Shown one piece after another: positions 13,767 through 22,730 of a stretch of 27,410 nt of DNA; position 1 is the stretch's first letter, and every line of letters starts with the position of its first letter. Origin of the DNA: a virus; the IMG/VR virus record IMGVR_UViG_3300031951_000999, positions 1 to 27,410 of that record; one strand, 5' to 3'. Below the pieces are notes generated by a model. It did not search any database. It worked only from the letters and a program-made list of their open reading frames with translations, and was not told where the DNA came from. The translations under genes were made by a program, and so were the position numbers.

Positions 13767-16326
13767 TTATATCTGTTACTTGTTCACAACCAATTGCTGG
13801 TAATGGCCATCCGATAATATAAAAAATTCTGCTTATTACTGGTAATACGTTTTTCTCAAACATTAACTTATAATCTATTTTCAGAGAATTTTCAAATTCT
13901 TTTGGATATTCATCTATAAACGCCATAGTTTTAATATTGAATTTATTTTTTTGAGCGTAAAAATATTTTATCTTTGTTCCATTTCCTATCTCTGGATATA
14001 GATGTTTTAGTTGATAGTCTTCAAGTAATTTATTATAGAATAAAGCTCCTTGATAATGGTTTGGTGTTCCTTTACCAAATTTATTATCATTAAATAAATC
14101 ATACCATTTAGAGTAACTTTTAGCATTTTTTCTAACTGATATTGCTTCTATAGGAAGTTTACAAAAATTTTCATATCCTTTATGGAAAAGATCAGATGCT
14201 TTTTTTCTATCTTTAGCAAGTATAGCCGATTCTATAACGTTTTTAGTTAATTCTTTAACTTCTTTAGATAACGCGGCTTTAACTATTTCTATTCCTTTAT
14301 ATAAGAATTTATCAGTTTTAACTCCTTCGTTATCTAAAACGTGTAATATGTAAAACTTTTTGGCTTGTAGTAATGCAACATCGCATATCTTTTCTCTCTT
14401 GAAATGATATCTAGGATCTAAAGAATTTAAATCTTTTTTAGCCCACTCGTTTATTTCTTCATTTACATATTTTCCAAGATCTGAAATAAACGTATTAGCA
14501 TCTTCTGTTAATCCGTTTTCATCTTTTAGTTTAATGCCTTTGAAATTAAAAAAATCTTTAAACGAAAGAAACGCACTGTCCGTATCAATGTATTTAACTA
14601 CATCTTCATAAGATCCTTTATAATCACATTTATTAACTAGATATTGATGAAATAATTGCGATCCCTTTTTAACTACAGATTGTCCAGTTAGTGTTACGCT
14701 TTTAGCATGGTCGATATCAAAAAACGGAGAATATTGTTGTGAAAAAACTCCATAGATAGAATTAATCAAAGTTTTATATACATTAGATAATGAGTCATTA
14801 TCATTTGCAATAGTAAGTAATCTCCTTTTTTCGTCTTCGTTTTTACACTTTGCCGCTTTTTTCTTAGCATCAAGCATTTTATTTTTAGCTTCTACTCTTT
14901 GCGTATAAATTTTATCAATTAAATTTGGAACGACGCCTTTAAATTTTTGAGTATATAAAACATTAGCTTTTGTTATTGATAATTTTTCTTCTCTTATAAG
15001 ATTTAAAAACTGTTCTTTAGTTAAAGAAATTTCTTTGTTTTGGATAGTTTTTATGATGAACTTACCGTCTTTTACATCCAATAACTTTCCAACTTTTGTT
15101 TCCGGAGAAATGTTTAATGTTATGATAGTATTTGGATAAAGACTATTAGCGTCATACGTAACAACATCTTCATATAGGTTAGGTTTTGGTTGTAAAACAT
15201 ATCCACCCTCAAATTTTTGTTTTATATTCTCGTATGTAAATGTCGGAATTATTAAATTTTGCAGTAATGCTTGGTGAGCTACTGCGCCAGTAATCATAGA
15301 AACTTTACCTAAAGATTTTTCAAACGGAATAAATCCTTTATAAGACAAGTTTCTTATTAAATCCATGTATTTTAATTTATCATCTAATTTAACTAAAAGT
15401 CTAACGTCTTGAATGTTATAATCAACAAACGTAGTCCAATCTGTATCAGCTAATTTTGTTAGTGATGATGCATTATAATTTAATTTGGATTCTTCAAGTT
15501 CATATTCGCCGATATACCCTAAACTATAAGATTCTCTTTCTCCCATAGAAAAAGTCTTGTATATATCCATATAATCTAAACAGCTAACACCATGTAAAAA
15601 CCATTGGTTTTTCTTTTGACCTAATTTATTTACGGATACCCCTTCTCTATATTCCACTCTTTCGATTGGAGACATTTTTTTGTTTTTATCTTCATCAAAT
15701 AAAATAGTAAGACGATTCATGATATATGGTAAATCGTAACCATGAAAGTTCCACCCCGATACGATATCAGGTGTATTCTTTTTCCAAAATTTTAAGAATA
15801 AAGATAATAATTCTTTTTCAGAAGCGCACTTTACATAAGTAACATCTTCTTGAAGTGTTGAGTATGGTTTAAGACCCCATACATAATATTTTTTAAATAA
15901 AGAATCATAAACGGTTATTACGTTTATCATGTCTTTTGCTTCTTCTGCCGTACTAAAAGCATCTAATTCATTTTGTTTATAAGTTTCTATATCCAGAAAG
16001 TAAATTCTTAATGGATTTTTAGAAAAATTTTCTAATAATGAAGCATCTTTGAAAGTAGTTAATAAAAATTGTTGATCTGGATTTAGATTAAAAAATATTC
16101 TTTTGTTTTGAGTATTTTTAACAAAATCTCGTCTTCTAAAATTATTAATAAAAGACATCTTCTTAAGATTTGTACCAAAAATAGAAGTAGCATCTTGTAT
16201 ATTCTTATCTTCTACATATAGGAACGGTTCGAAATCGACTTCGATTTTTACTCTTTCGCCGTCCTCACTCCAAGTCCAAAGATGAATTATACTCTTCTTG
16301 TAATCGTAATAGATATTCCTATACAT
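13732..16326 (-). CDS. 43: gp43-type family B DNA polymerase
   Basis: This is the phage replicative polymerase with 3'-5' proofreading exonuclease. Its 864 residues are close to T4 gp43 (898). The exonuclease motifs are YFLDIET (109-115, D112 and E114), GWNFHGYD (191-198) and YNIQD (303-307). The polymerase motifs are DANSLYP (392-398, motif A), KTLINSIYG (518-526, motif B) and YIDTDS (579-584, motif C with D581 and D583). The sequence ends in IISLFSGDKNNL, which could serve as a clamp-binding peptide. It begins 33 bases after the glycosyltransferase stop, behind an A/T-rich leader. Its 3' end overlaps the small convergent plus-strand gene by 35 bases. No intein or split is seen; all motifs are in one frame. 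Confidence 0.96.
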   Translation of the reverse strand: MYRNIYYDYKKSIIHLWTWSEDGERVKIEVDFEPFLYVEDKNIQDATSIFGTNLKKMSFINNFRRRDFVKNTQNKRIFFNLNPDQQFLLTTFKDASLLENFSKNPLRIYFLDIETYKQNELDAFSTAEEAKDMINVITVYDSLFKKYYVWGLKPYSTLQEDVTYVKCASEKELLSLFLKFWKKNTPDIVSGWNFHGYDLPYIMNRLTILFDEDKNKKMSPIERVEYREGVSVNKLGQKKNQWFLHGVSCLDYMDIYKTFSMGERESYSLGYIGEYELEESKLNYNASSLTKLADTDWTTFVDYNIQDVRLLVKLDDKLKYMDLIRNLSYKGFIPFEKSLGKVSMITGAVAHQALLQNLIIPTFTYENIKQKFEGGYVLQPKPNLYEDVVTYDANSLYPNTIITLNISPETKVGKLLDVKDGKFIIKTIQNKEISLTKEQFLNLIREEKLSITKANVLYTQKFKGVVPNLIDKIYTQRVEAKNKMLDAKKKAAKCKNEDEKRRLLTIANDNDSLSNVYKTLINSIYGVFSQQYSPFFDIDHAKSVTLTGQSVVKKGSQLFHQYLVNKCDYKGSYEDVVKYIDTDSAFLSFKDFFNFKGIKLKDENGLTEDANTFISDLGKYVNEEINEWAKKDLNSLDPRYHFKREKICDVALLQAKKFYILHVLDNEGVKTDKFLYKGIEIVKAALSKEVKELTKNVIESAILAKDRKKASDLFHKGYENFCKLPIEAISVRKNAKSYSKWYDLFNDNKFGKGTPNHYQGALFYNKLLEDYQLKHLYPEIGNGTKIKYFYAQKNKFNIKTMAFIDEYPKEFENSLKIDYKLMFEKNVLPVISRIFYIIGWPLPAIGCEQVTDIISLFSGDKNNL

Positions 16327-16359
16327 TAACCATTACATTAATCTTTTTTAATTTTAAAA

Positions 16360-17658
16360 TCAAGAAATATCTTGTTCTGGATTGTTCTTTACTAGATTTG
16401 GTGCTTTTTCTTTTCTTTCTTTGGAACCCCATTCTGTAAAGTATACAGCTTCATATTCATTAATATGATCCTCTAACCAAAGACCTTCTACAAAGGTTCT
16501 AGATTTTTTGGATAGTTTCATGTAACGATCAAAATCTGAAGTTATGTATTCCAACTTTTGAATTAAATCGTCTCCAGACGTGAATTTAACATCTGCGTCC
16601 TCGTAAGTACACATATCTTGGAATGCTCCGGGCATACCTAACGCACCTGATTCAACCATTTTAATATTACTCTTGGATCTATTAAATACATTGTCTTGCA
16701 GCGAAGCAAAAACAGCATTGCAATTAGTATCTACTAATCCTTGTGGATAATCTATAAGAGATGACCATTCTACATATTCCATGTCTCCGTTATCAATATA
16801 TGGTTTGAGAACTAATGGATAGCATCCCTTCCATACAAAGTGGAACTTTTTACGGGCTTTAATTATCCAATCTGTAACATGTTTAAAGTCATCATTTAGA
16901 CCTGTTTTATTTAAAACGTCAATATGAGTTCCAGATCCAGAATATAAAATTCTAGGACGCTTTTTGTGTTTTTGATACAGTTTCTCAATCCGGTCTGGAT
17001 CATAAAATCTGTCTAACCAGAACTTAGGAGCATAGTTTGGAATAACTGTTACTCTATCAGTTCCAATTTTTTGTTTATAATATTCTTTCATGTAATTACA
17101 TGTTACTGTAATTTCATCTACAGATTGCATTATTTCTACTATACTTTCGGTAATAGCTTTGTCGCAGAACGGATCTTTGCATCTATTATAGTCTGGAATA
17201 TCATCTTTAAATACGATATCATCAACTTCATATATAAGTCTAAATCCTAATTCTTTTCCTAGCTGTTTAAGTTGTAAAACAAAATCTTTTTGTGCTGGTG
17301 TAGCTTGTCTTTGAAGTCTTATAGCTTTTATTCCTTGATAAAATCTAGGATCTAATACCATGCAAGTTAATCCCGATATACAAGCTTTTTGATAACTGTT
17401 CAAAAGATATTCAGGCCAAATCATTCTCCAGAATCCACAACCACCATAATCTGCATAATAATTTAATGCTCTTGGAAGTTTTGATTCCGGCATTTCTACT
17501 GGAGGAGCATCCGGTATGCTAATAGGTATTAGAGATACCAAGGTATAAACCGGAAGACCAAGAGGTGCGCCTTGTGGGAGCATTGGGATTCCCATGTATA
17601 TTGGATTATACTTATAGATAATCTTACTTTTATTTTCTTCTTTGATTTTTAAAGCCAT
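16360..17658 (-). CDS. GT-B fold glycosyltransferase (GT4-like)
   Basis: This is a predicted nucleotide-sugar-dependent glycosyltransferase of the GT-B type. The acceptor-side half contains GFRLIYEVDD (138-147), a motif frequent in GT4-like enzymes, followed by CNYMKEYY and VIPNY (205-209). The donor-side half opens with RPRILYSGSGTH (234-245) and contains NIKMVESGALGMPG (331-344), where E336 corresponds to the conserved Glu contacting the donor. The N-terminal 60 residues are unusual, being Pro-rich with several hydrophobic short segments (about 20-58). It sits between gp46 and the polymerase rather than inside the glycan cassette, with small A/T-only gaps on both sides. The acceptor is unknown. 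DNA, virion protein or host surface sugars are all possible. The motif evidence for a glycosyltransferase is good. Confidence 0.8.
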   Translation of the reverse strand: MALKIKEENKSKIIYKYNPIYMGIPMLPQGAPLGLPVYTLVSLIPISIPDAPPVEMPESKLPRALNYYADYGGCGFWRMIWPEYLLNSYQKACISGLTCMVLDPRFYQGIKAIRLQRQATPAQKDFVLQLKQLGKELGFRLIYEVDDIVFKDDIPDYNRCKDPFCDKAITESIVEIMQSVDEITVTCNYMKEYYKQKIGTDRVTVIPNYAPKFWLDRFYDPDRIEKLYQKHKKRPRILYSGSGTHIDVLNKTGLNDDFKHVTDWIIKARKKFHFVWKGCYPLVLKPYIDNGDMEYVEWSSLIDYPQGLVDTNCNAVFASLQDNVFNRSKSNIKMVESGALGMPGAFQDMCTYEDADVKFTSGDDLIQKLEYITSDFDRYMKLSKKSRTFVEGLWLEDHINEYEAVYFTEWGSKERKEKAPNLVKNNPEQDIS

Positions 17659-17681
17659 AATATATAAAATTTAGTTTAGTT

Positions 17682-19481
17682 TTACGAATTAACAAGTTTA
17701 GTTTCTCCGTTTTCTTTTTCTAAGAGAATAACATTATCAATATTTGATTTTGTACTAGTCTTATGAGATATAATATACACTGATTCTTGATACTTTTCCA
17801 CTTTTAATTTTAAAATATTCAATATTTTATCAACTCCCAAGTCATCCAAAGCGGAATCGAATAATTCATCATATATATTCAAAGAATATGATATTCCAGA
17901 ATGCAATCTTAAAACATCTTGGAAAGTGAATAGTATAGCAACATCTATTCTTTTTCTTTCACCCCCGCTGAAATTAAAATATGAACATTCTTTTCCTTGA
18001 TCGTTGTAAATTATTTCTTCAAAAACATCATTGAATTCACACTTACATGGAGCATCAAAAGTTTTTAAATAAAAATTTAATCTTTCATTCAAGATTTTCA
18101 GTATTTTATTAATAATAAATGTTTTTACTCCATCTTCTGATACTATAAATTTACAAGAATCAAGAACTTGTAAATGTTTTTTAGTTCCTAAAAGTTTTTC
18201 GTTCAGATTTTCAATTTTTTTATTACACTCTACTATGTTTTTATCATAATCATATTTTTCATTTTTAATTTTTAATACGTCATCATTATATTCTTTATTC
18301 TTTTCTATTAAGTTTTCTATTTTTTGTTCGGTTAAAATATTTTTTTGTATTTGATTTGTATATAATAAATTTTTATTTTTTATTTTTTCTAATCCAGTTT
18401 CGATTCCAGATGCTTTTTCTTTTAATTGTTTTTCCTTATCTAGAAGTATATTAAATTGTTTTGTTTTTTCTTCTATTAAAACGTCTAACTCGTTTATTTT
18501 TGTCTGTATAGTGTCTATATCATCTTTGCAGTATTCTCTATTACAAACAGGACATGAATTACCTTTTTCTATAAATTTTTGTTTTTCCTTTTTTGATTGG
18601 TTTATTTCAGATGAAATTTCTGCTTTGTTTGAAATGATTTGATTTGATTCGATTTGAATCTTTTTAAACGCGTCAGATATAATTTTATTCTTTTCGTTTA
18701 AATCTTTAATTTTTTGTTTTAATTCATCTGTACTTTCAGATATAGAAAGTTTATTTTTTTCTATTTCATTTTTATTAATTTCTATTTTATCGTTTATAGA
18801 TTTTATTTTATTATTTTTTATTTCTTCAAAATTAACTTTTTGTTGTTCAAAAAGTTCTAAGTTTTTTTGTTGGTTTACGAAGTCATTACTTAATAAATCA
18901 TTTTCTTTTTTATAATCATTATATTCCGAACGTATTTTTAATAACATTTCGCTGAATATATTAAGTTGTAAAATACCTTCTATGAATTTTCTTTTATCCA
19001 CTTTTTTCTGAGCCATAAACGGAAGCGTATTATTAGCTGACATTATGACTGAGTTTTGAAAAACTTCTTCGTTTCCTCCTATTAAAGTTTTTATCAATTC
19101 ATCTGTTAAAGGTATTGTAGATGGGGTTATATCTTCTTCATCACAAACCAAAGATACTTTAGATGGTTCTAAAGTTCTTTTAAGAACATAATTTTTGGTT
19201 TCATTTTTATGCTCTATTTTGAATGTCAGAACAACTTCACAATCATTTTTACTTTTATTGTGTATTATTTTATCTTTTTTTAACTCTCTTATGGTATTAC
19301 CAAATAAACACCAATATATAGCATCGGTTATTGTGCTTTTACCGACTCCATTTTTTCCATTGTTATCTTTATTTTCTCCTGTTATCAAAGATATACCAGA
19401 GTTAAAATTTAATTTTAACTTGTTTTTACCTACCGATAAAAAGTTTTTAATTTCTACCGAATCAAAAAATATTTTTTTCAT
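17682..19481 (-). CDS. 46: gp46 recombination nuclease subunit (SbcC/Rad50-like)
   Basis: This is the ATPase subunit of the T4-type gp46/gp47 complex, which resects DNA ends for recombination-dependent replication. Its 599 residues compare with 560 in T4 gp46. The Walker A motif is KNGVGKST at 43-50. A long Lys/Glu/Asn-rich coiled coil (about 190-440) is broken by a zinc hook with C310 and C313 (CPVC). The ABC signature is FSGGERKR at 504-511, and Walker B is SLNIYDEL at 533-540 with the catalytic Glu E539. The ATG overlaps the stop of the upstream methyltransferase gene as TAATG, so it is coupled to the glycan cassette. The partner nuclease gp47, next to 46 in T4, is not adjacent here: a glycosyltransferase follows instead. 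Confidence 0.93.
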   Translation of the reverse strand: MKKIFFDSVEIKNFLSVGKNKLKLNFNSGISLITGENKDNNGKNGVGKSTITDAIYWCLFGNTIRELKKDKIIHNKSKNDCEVVLTFKIEHKNETKNYVLKRTLEPSKVSLVCDEEDITPSTIPLTDELIKTLIGGNEEVFQNSVIMSANNTLPFMAQKKVDKRKFIEGILQLNIFSEMLLKIRSEYNDYKKENDLLSNDFVNQQKNLELFEQQKVNFEEIKNNKIKSINDKIEINKNEIEKNKLSISESTDELKQKIKDLNEKNKIISDAFKKIQIESNQIISNKAEISSEINQSKKEKQKFIEKGNSCPVCNREYCKDDIDTIQTKINELDVLIEEKTKQFNILLDKEKQLKEKASGIETGLEKIKNKNLLYTNQIQKNILTEQKIENLIEKNKEYNDDVLKIKNEKYDYDKNIVECNKKIENLNEKLLGTKKHLQVLDSCKFIVSEDGVKTFIINKILKILNERLNFYLKTFDAPCKCEFNDVFEEIIYNDQGKECSYFNFSGGERKRIDVAILFTFQDVLRLHSGISYSLNIYDELFDSALDDLGVDKILNILKLKVEKYQESVYIISHKTSTKSNIDNVILLEKENGETKLVNS

Positions 19482-20011
19482 TAAATAAAAGCAACTAAAA
19501 TATCATTTTGAACATAACCATCTTCAAATTTAAATTTATAGTTTGGATTTATTTCTTGTAATTTTGTTTTTAAAGTTTCTAATTCTATACCTTCACCCCA
19601 ATGTGATCCAAAAACTCTAACATCATCAATTAAGATTGTATGATTTTTTATTGGGTTTGTTTTAATAGCGTCTAATTCTTCATACAGAGGACACTTTTTA
19701 ATTCCATTAGGTCCAAAATCAACATGAGCATCTAACCAAAAGGTAGTTGGTTTATCTAAATCGGGAACTAAAGAATTCATAACTAGAAGAGAATCTCCCA
19801 ATATCAATGAAACTTTACCTAAATCTATCAGCGGTTGATAGTTTTTAACATTTTCGTTTTGTAGAGTTTCGTCTATTTCTATACTATAAACTTTTTCAAA
19901 TCCAACCTCTAAGGCTAATCTAACGCAGTCTGCATTAGCAGTTCCCGTTTCTAAAAAATATGGATTTTTGTACTTCTGTAAGACTTCTTTTTTTAATGTT
20001 GTATATATCAT
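19481..20011 (-). CDS. Class I SAM-dependent methyltransferase-like protein
   Basis: This is a predicted methyltransferase of Rossmann fold, 176 residues. Motif I is FLETGTANADC (19-29). The acidic end of the second strand is SIEID (43-47), a GDS turn follows at 72-74, and WLDAH (92-96) marks the fourth strand. HTILIDDVR (124-132) provides a likely metal- or substrate-binding acidic pair, as in macrocin- or glycan-type O-methyltransferases. The size is compact, essentially one domain. It has an ATGA overlap with the fucosyltransferase-like gene upstream and a TAATG overlap with gp46 downstream. Its place at the end of a glycan gene series suggests a sugar or glycan as acceptor. This is inferred from context. 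Confidence 0.75.
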   Translation of the reverse strand: MIYTTLKKEVLQKYKNPYFLETGTANADCVRLALEVGFEKVYSIEIDETLQNENVKNYQPLIDLGKVSLILGDSLLVMNSLVPDLDKPTTFWLDAHVDFGPNGIKKCPLYEELDAIKTNPIKNHTILIDDVRVFGSHWGEGIELETLKTKLQEINPNYKFKFEDGYVQNDILVAFI

Positions 20012-20841
20012 ATAATAATCTTTCCGAATAATTTAGAAAAATTTAAAAAGGTACTTATAGACTCTATAATGATAGAGGTTTTAGATAAAACTAACATATC
20101 TAAAAACGCTTCTATTACAGATTCCTTAGATCTTTTTATATTAAAATCAAATATTCTTCCTTCGTTATCAATTATATTATCATTCCATCCAATATCAACA
20201 TTTAATTTTTCAGCGTAACTATTTTTTTTGATTGTTATGACATTTTTATAATTTGAAAATTTTATTTCTGTGTTTTTATCATCCGAACATACAAAAAACT
20301 TTTTATTTTCATTTGATTTTATTAAATCTTCTATTTTATTTTCATTTAAAAACAATTTAAAATCTGTTTTTCTTATATGTATTCCTAATGTATTTTTATC
20401 GATATTATTAACATCACATATTTGATTTACTTTTATTAAAATGTCTTGTTTTATATTTAAAGTTTTAATTTTATTTAAAATTAAATCCTCACTATAAAAA
20501 TTTGGTATTAAACTATTATAGTAAACTATATCACCATCTGTAAGAGTTTTAAAAAAGTTAATATTTTCAACGGTTGGGTAATAATGCTTTATATTTATTT
20601 TAGATTGATTTTCATGAATTAAAAAATTATTTAATTTATATTTTTCAAATAATTCATTTATATTATATTTTATAAGAGGTGTATTAGTTTCAAATAAATC
20701 GCTAAATGATGCTCCACACCAAGTATTTTCTGGCCAGCAGATTATTGGGGTTCTATTTAGTTCATCTGCTATTAATAACCCACCTATTAAAGCCCCTAAT
20801 CTATTTCCTAAGCCGCCATCGCAAAATATGATTAAATTCAT
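20008..20841 (-). CDS. Fucosyltransferase-like glycosyltransferase (GT11/NodZ-like)
   Basis: The product resembles the GDP-fucose-dependent transferase group (GT11, GT23/NodZ and protein O-fucosyltransferases). It has an N-terminal GGLGNRL motif (9-15), a central GIHIRKTDF (153-161) matching the H-x-R-R-x-D nucleotide-binding signature, and FVCSDD shortly after. The C-terminal part contains LVLSKTSIIIES, similar to the conserved Ser-rich donor motif of these families. Using the ATG at 20841 gives 277 residues and a four-base ATGA overlap with the upstream FkbM gene. An earlier in-frame ATG at 20856 is less natural. Donor identity is inferred from family resemblance. A different deoxy-sugar is possible. 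Confidence 0.75.
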   Translation of the reverse strand: MNLIIFCDGGLGNRLGALIGGLLIADELNRTPIICWPENTWCGASFSDLFETNTPLIKYNINELFEKYKLNNFLIHENQSKINIKHYYPTVENINFFKTLTDGDIVYYNSLIPNFYSEDLILNKIKTLNIKQDILIKVNQICDVNNIDKNTLGIHIRKTDFKLFLNENKIEDLIKSNENKKFFVCSDDKNTEIKFSNYKNVITIKKNSYAEKLNVDIGWNDNIIDNEGRIFDFNIKRSKESVIEAFLDMLVLSKTSIIIESISTFLNFSKLFGKIII

Positions 20842-21398
20842 GATAAAGCGTCCCAATATGACAGGTTTAAATTTATTTTATTTAAATCATTTTTTATTTG
20901 TTGTTCTTTTTCAAGAAACTCACTAGACATCCAACACGAATGAAATTCACAAAATAATTCATTAACATAATGAATAACTTCTGTATCTATCAAATCTCTT
21001 AAAACATCATATTCAGAACCTTCAATATCTAATTTTAAAATTATGTAATCTTCTTTATTAAAATTATTTTTTATATATTCTGATAAGTTTATACTTTTAA
21101 CTTCTATATAATCGGTTTCTTCTATACTATCCCAATTTGCTTTACTTTTTTGTGTTGTGGACCCAACACTGTTTTTATTTTTTACGCACCCCCATAACTT
21201 TATTACATCATTTTTGTTTGAAATTGCGAAATTAAATTTTTTACAGTCATCAAATTCGGGATTTAACTCTATTTGATTATACAAATAAGTGTTAGCTTCA
21301 AACATATGATATTCATATGTTATATCATTTAATATATTTCTAAATTTTTTAACAGATTCGCCTAAATGAGAACCACAATCTAATACAACTTTTTTCAT
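20838..21398 (-). CDS. FkbM-family methyltransferase
   Basis: This is a predicted SAM-dependent O-methyltransferase of the FkbM family, often found with glycan and polyketide clusters. The cofactor motif is LDCGSHLGES (6-15), the second-strand acidic motif is MFEAN (32-36), and the family hallmark LKLDIEGSEYDVL is at 121-133. The C-terminal part contains a strand-helix with CEFHSCW (150-156), matching the usual terminal His segment. Its 186 residues are short for the family but complete. It has a TAATG overlap with the AsnB-like gene upstream and an ATGA overlap with the fucosyltransferase-like gene downstream, so it is translated as part of the cassette. The likely substrate is a sugar hydroxyl. 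Confidence 0.85.
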   Translation of the reverse strand: MKKVVLDCGSHLGESVKKFRNILNDITYEYHMFEANTYLYNQIELNPEFDDCKKFNFAISNKNDVIKLWGCVKNKNSVGSTTQKSKANWDSIEETDYIEVKSINLSEYIKNNFNKEDYIILKLDIEGSEYDVLRDLIDTEVIHYVNELFCEFHSCWMSSEFLEKEQQIKNDLNKINLNLSYWDALS

Positions 21399-22729
21399 TA
21401 AAATCCTCTCTTTTCTAGTTTTGCATACGGAAAATTATTTTTATTAAAATAATAATCTATAGGTGCTTTATATTCTTTATTTTTTAAATCTTGATGCAAC
21501 CATAAAAACTCTTGAACCACATTTTTATCTAAAAAAGGATATCTCATTTCTATACCAAAAGCTCCTCCAACATATTCTTCTTTTGCTAAATATGACTCTA
21601 AAGTAGAACCATAAAAACTCGCCCATGGGAATATTGAACTTAAATCTTCTGGAAATTTTCCACCGAAATTACTATGTTGGTATAATTTTTTACCATTAAA
21701 TCCATAATCAGAAATTATTTCATCTGCTCCGGAACCAGATAGACATATTTTACATTCATATTTTTTTGCTGCTCTACATATAGAGGCGAAGTTATTAGAC
21801 CCTCCATCATCTATAAGCAAAGTATTGTATTCATTATAATCACTAGAAGAAGAATGAATGGTATAATAAAAAGGTTCAGTCCTATTTTTTATAGTCATAT
21901 GCGAAAAATTATACATCGAATCTTCTTTATATAATTTATAACACGTAGAGTTTTCATTTTTAAGTTCCAATCTTCGCAACACAATATCTTCATTTTCAGA
22001 CCCTAATAAACTAAAAGAATAAAATGTATTATTATTTTTTAATAATTCTGAAAATATTAAACCACTATCATAACCACTACTAAGACCTATAAAAATTTTT
22101 TTATCTGTATTTTTAGTTCTTTTTATAATAGAGTTTGAAAAAGCAAGACACCAATCATCATATGATTGTTTATGTTGTTTTAAATCAAAATTATATATAC
22201 TTTGTTCTTTTAAAATTTTAAACGTTTTTAAACATATAGTATATGTAGTATTTGGTTTTGCTTTTTTAATATTTTTATAATTTAATTTTTCTAACGGTGT
22301 TTTATATGAAGAACAACCAAAACCATCATCATCTAAAGAATAAAATAATGGTTTTGTTTTAAAAATGTCTGAACTCAAAACCACCAAATTCTTTTTATAA
22401 TCAACTAAGCATATTGCAAACTCCCCGTCTAATTTTTTAATAAAATTATCACCATACTCTTTATATAAAGGAATTAAACATTCGCCATCAGAAGAATAGT
22501 TTCCAAATTCATCATAATTGTATATCTCTCCGTTATAAATCAAATGAATATCATCATCTTGATATGGTTGTGATTTAAATTCTCCAGTGATAGAAAGTAA
22601 ATTATGTATAAAAATATTATTATTAATAGTTTTAACATTAGTAAAATCCGGACCTCTAAATTTTAAATAATAATTTAAATCGTCTAAATCTTCATTGTTA
22701 TGTTTGGTTGAAAATAAAATACTACACAT
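21398..22729 (-). CDS. AsnB-like glutamine-dependent amidotransferase
   Basis: This resembles asparagine synthase B. The N-terminal class II glutaminase has Cys2 exposed after Met removal, FRGPD (24-28) and IYNGEIYN (64-71). The C-terminal ATP-pyrophosphatase domain has LSSGYDSG (216-223) in place of the usual SGGxDS loop, and LSGSGADEI (330-338). A short 443 residues compares with over 550 in E. coli AsnB. The Arg normally preceding the Asp of the KPL segment is Ser here (SSDIFKTKPL, 119-128). It has a single-base gap to the DUF616 gene and a TAATG overlap with FkbM. It may make asparagine, but AsnB relatives in O-antigen clusters (WbpS type) amidate sugar uronic acids, and the glycan neighbourhood makes that equally likely. 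Confidence 0.85.
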   Translation of the reverse strand: MCSILFSTKHNNEDLDDLNYYLKFRGPDFTNVKTINNNIFIHNLLSITGEFKSQPYQDDDIHLIYNGEIYNYDEFGNYSSDGECLIPLYKEYGDNFIKKLDGEFAICLVDYKKNLVVLSSDIFKTKPLFYSLDDDGFGCSSYKTPLEKLNYKNIKKAKPNTTYTICLKTFKILKEQSIYNFDLKQHKQSYDDWCLAFSNSIIKRTKNTDKKIFIGLSSGYDSGLIFSELLKNNNTFYSFSLLGSENEDIVLRRLELKNENSTCYKLYKEDSMYNFSHMTIKNRTEPFYYTIHSSSSDYNEYNTLLIDDGGSNNFASICRAAKKYECKICLSGSGADEIISDYGFNGKKLYQHSNFGGKFPEDLSSIFPWASFYGSTLESYLAKEEYVGGAFGIEMRYPFLDKNVVQEFLWLHQDLKNKEYKAPIDYYFNKNNFPYAKLEKRGF

Positions 22730-22730
22730 A

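Noticed and set aside
18500-18860. Repetitive-looking T/A-rich stretch within gp46
   Set aside because: It encodes the Lys/Glu/Asn/Ile-rich coiled coil around the zinc hook, so the simple composition is explained by the protein.
19195-19488. Plus-strand 97-residue frame over the start of gp46
   Set aside because: It is antisense to the Walker A region of gp46. Its Ser/Leu/Phe-rich sequence is a shadow of that coding strand.
22662-22679. Inverted repeat TTTAAAT / ATTTAAA near the start of the AsnB-like gene
   Set aside because: It is made only of A and T and such stems are expected often by chance in this DNA.
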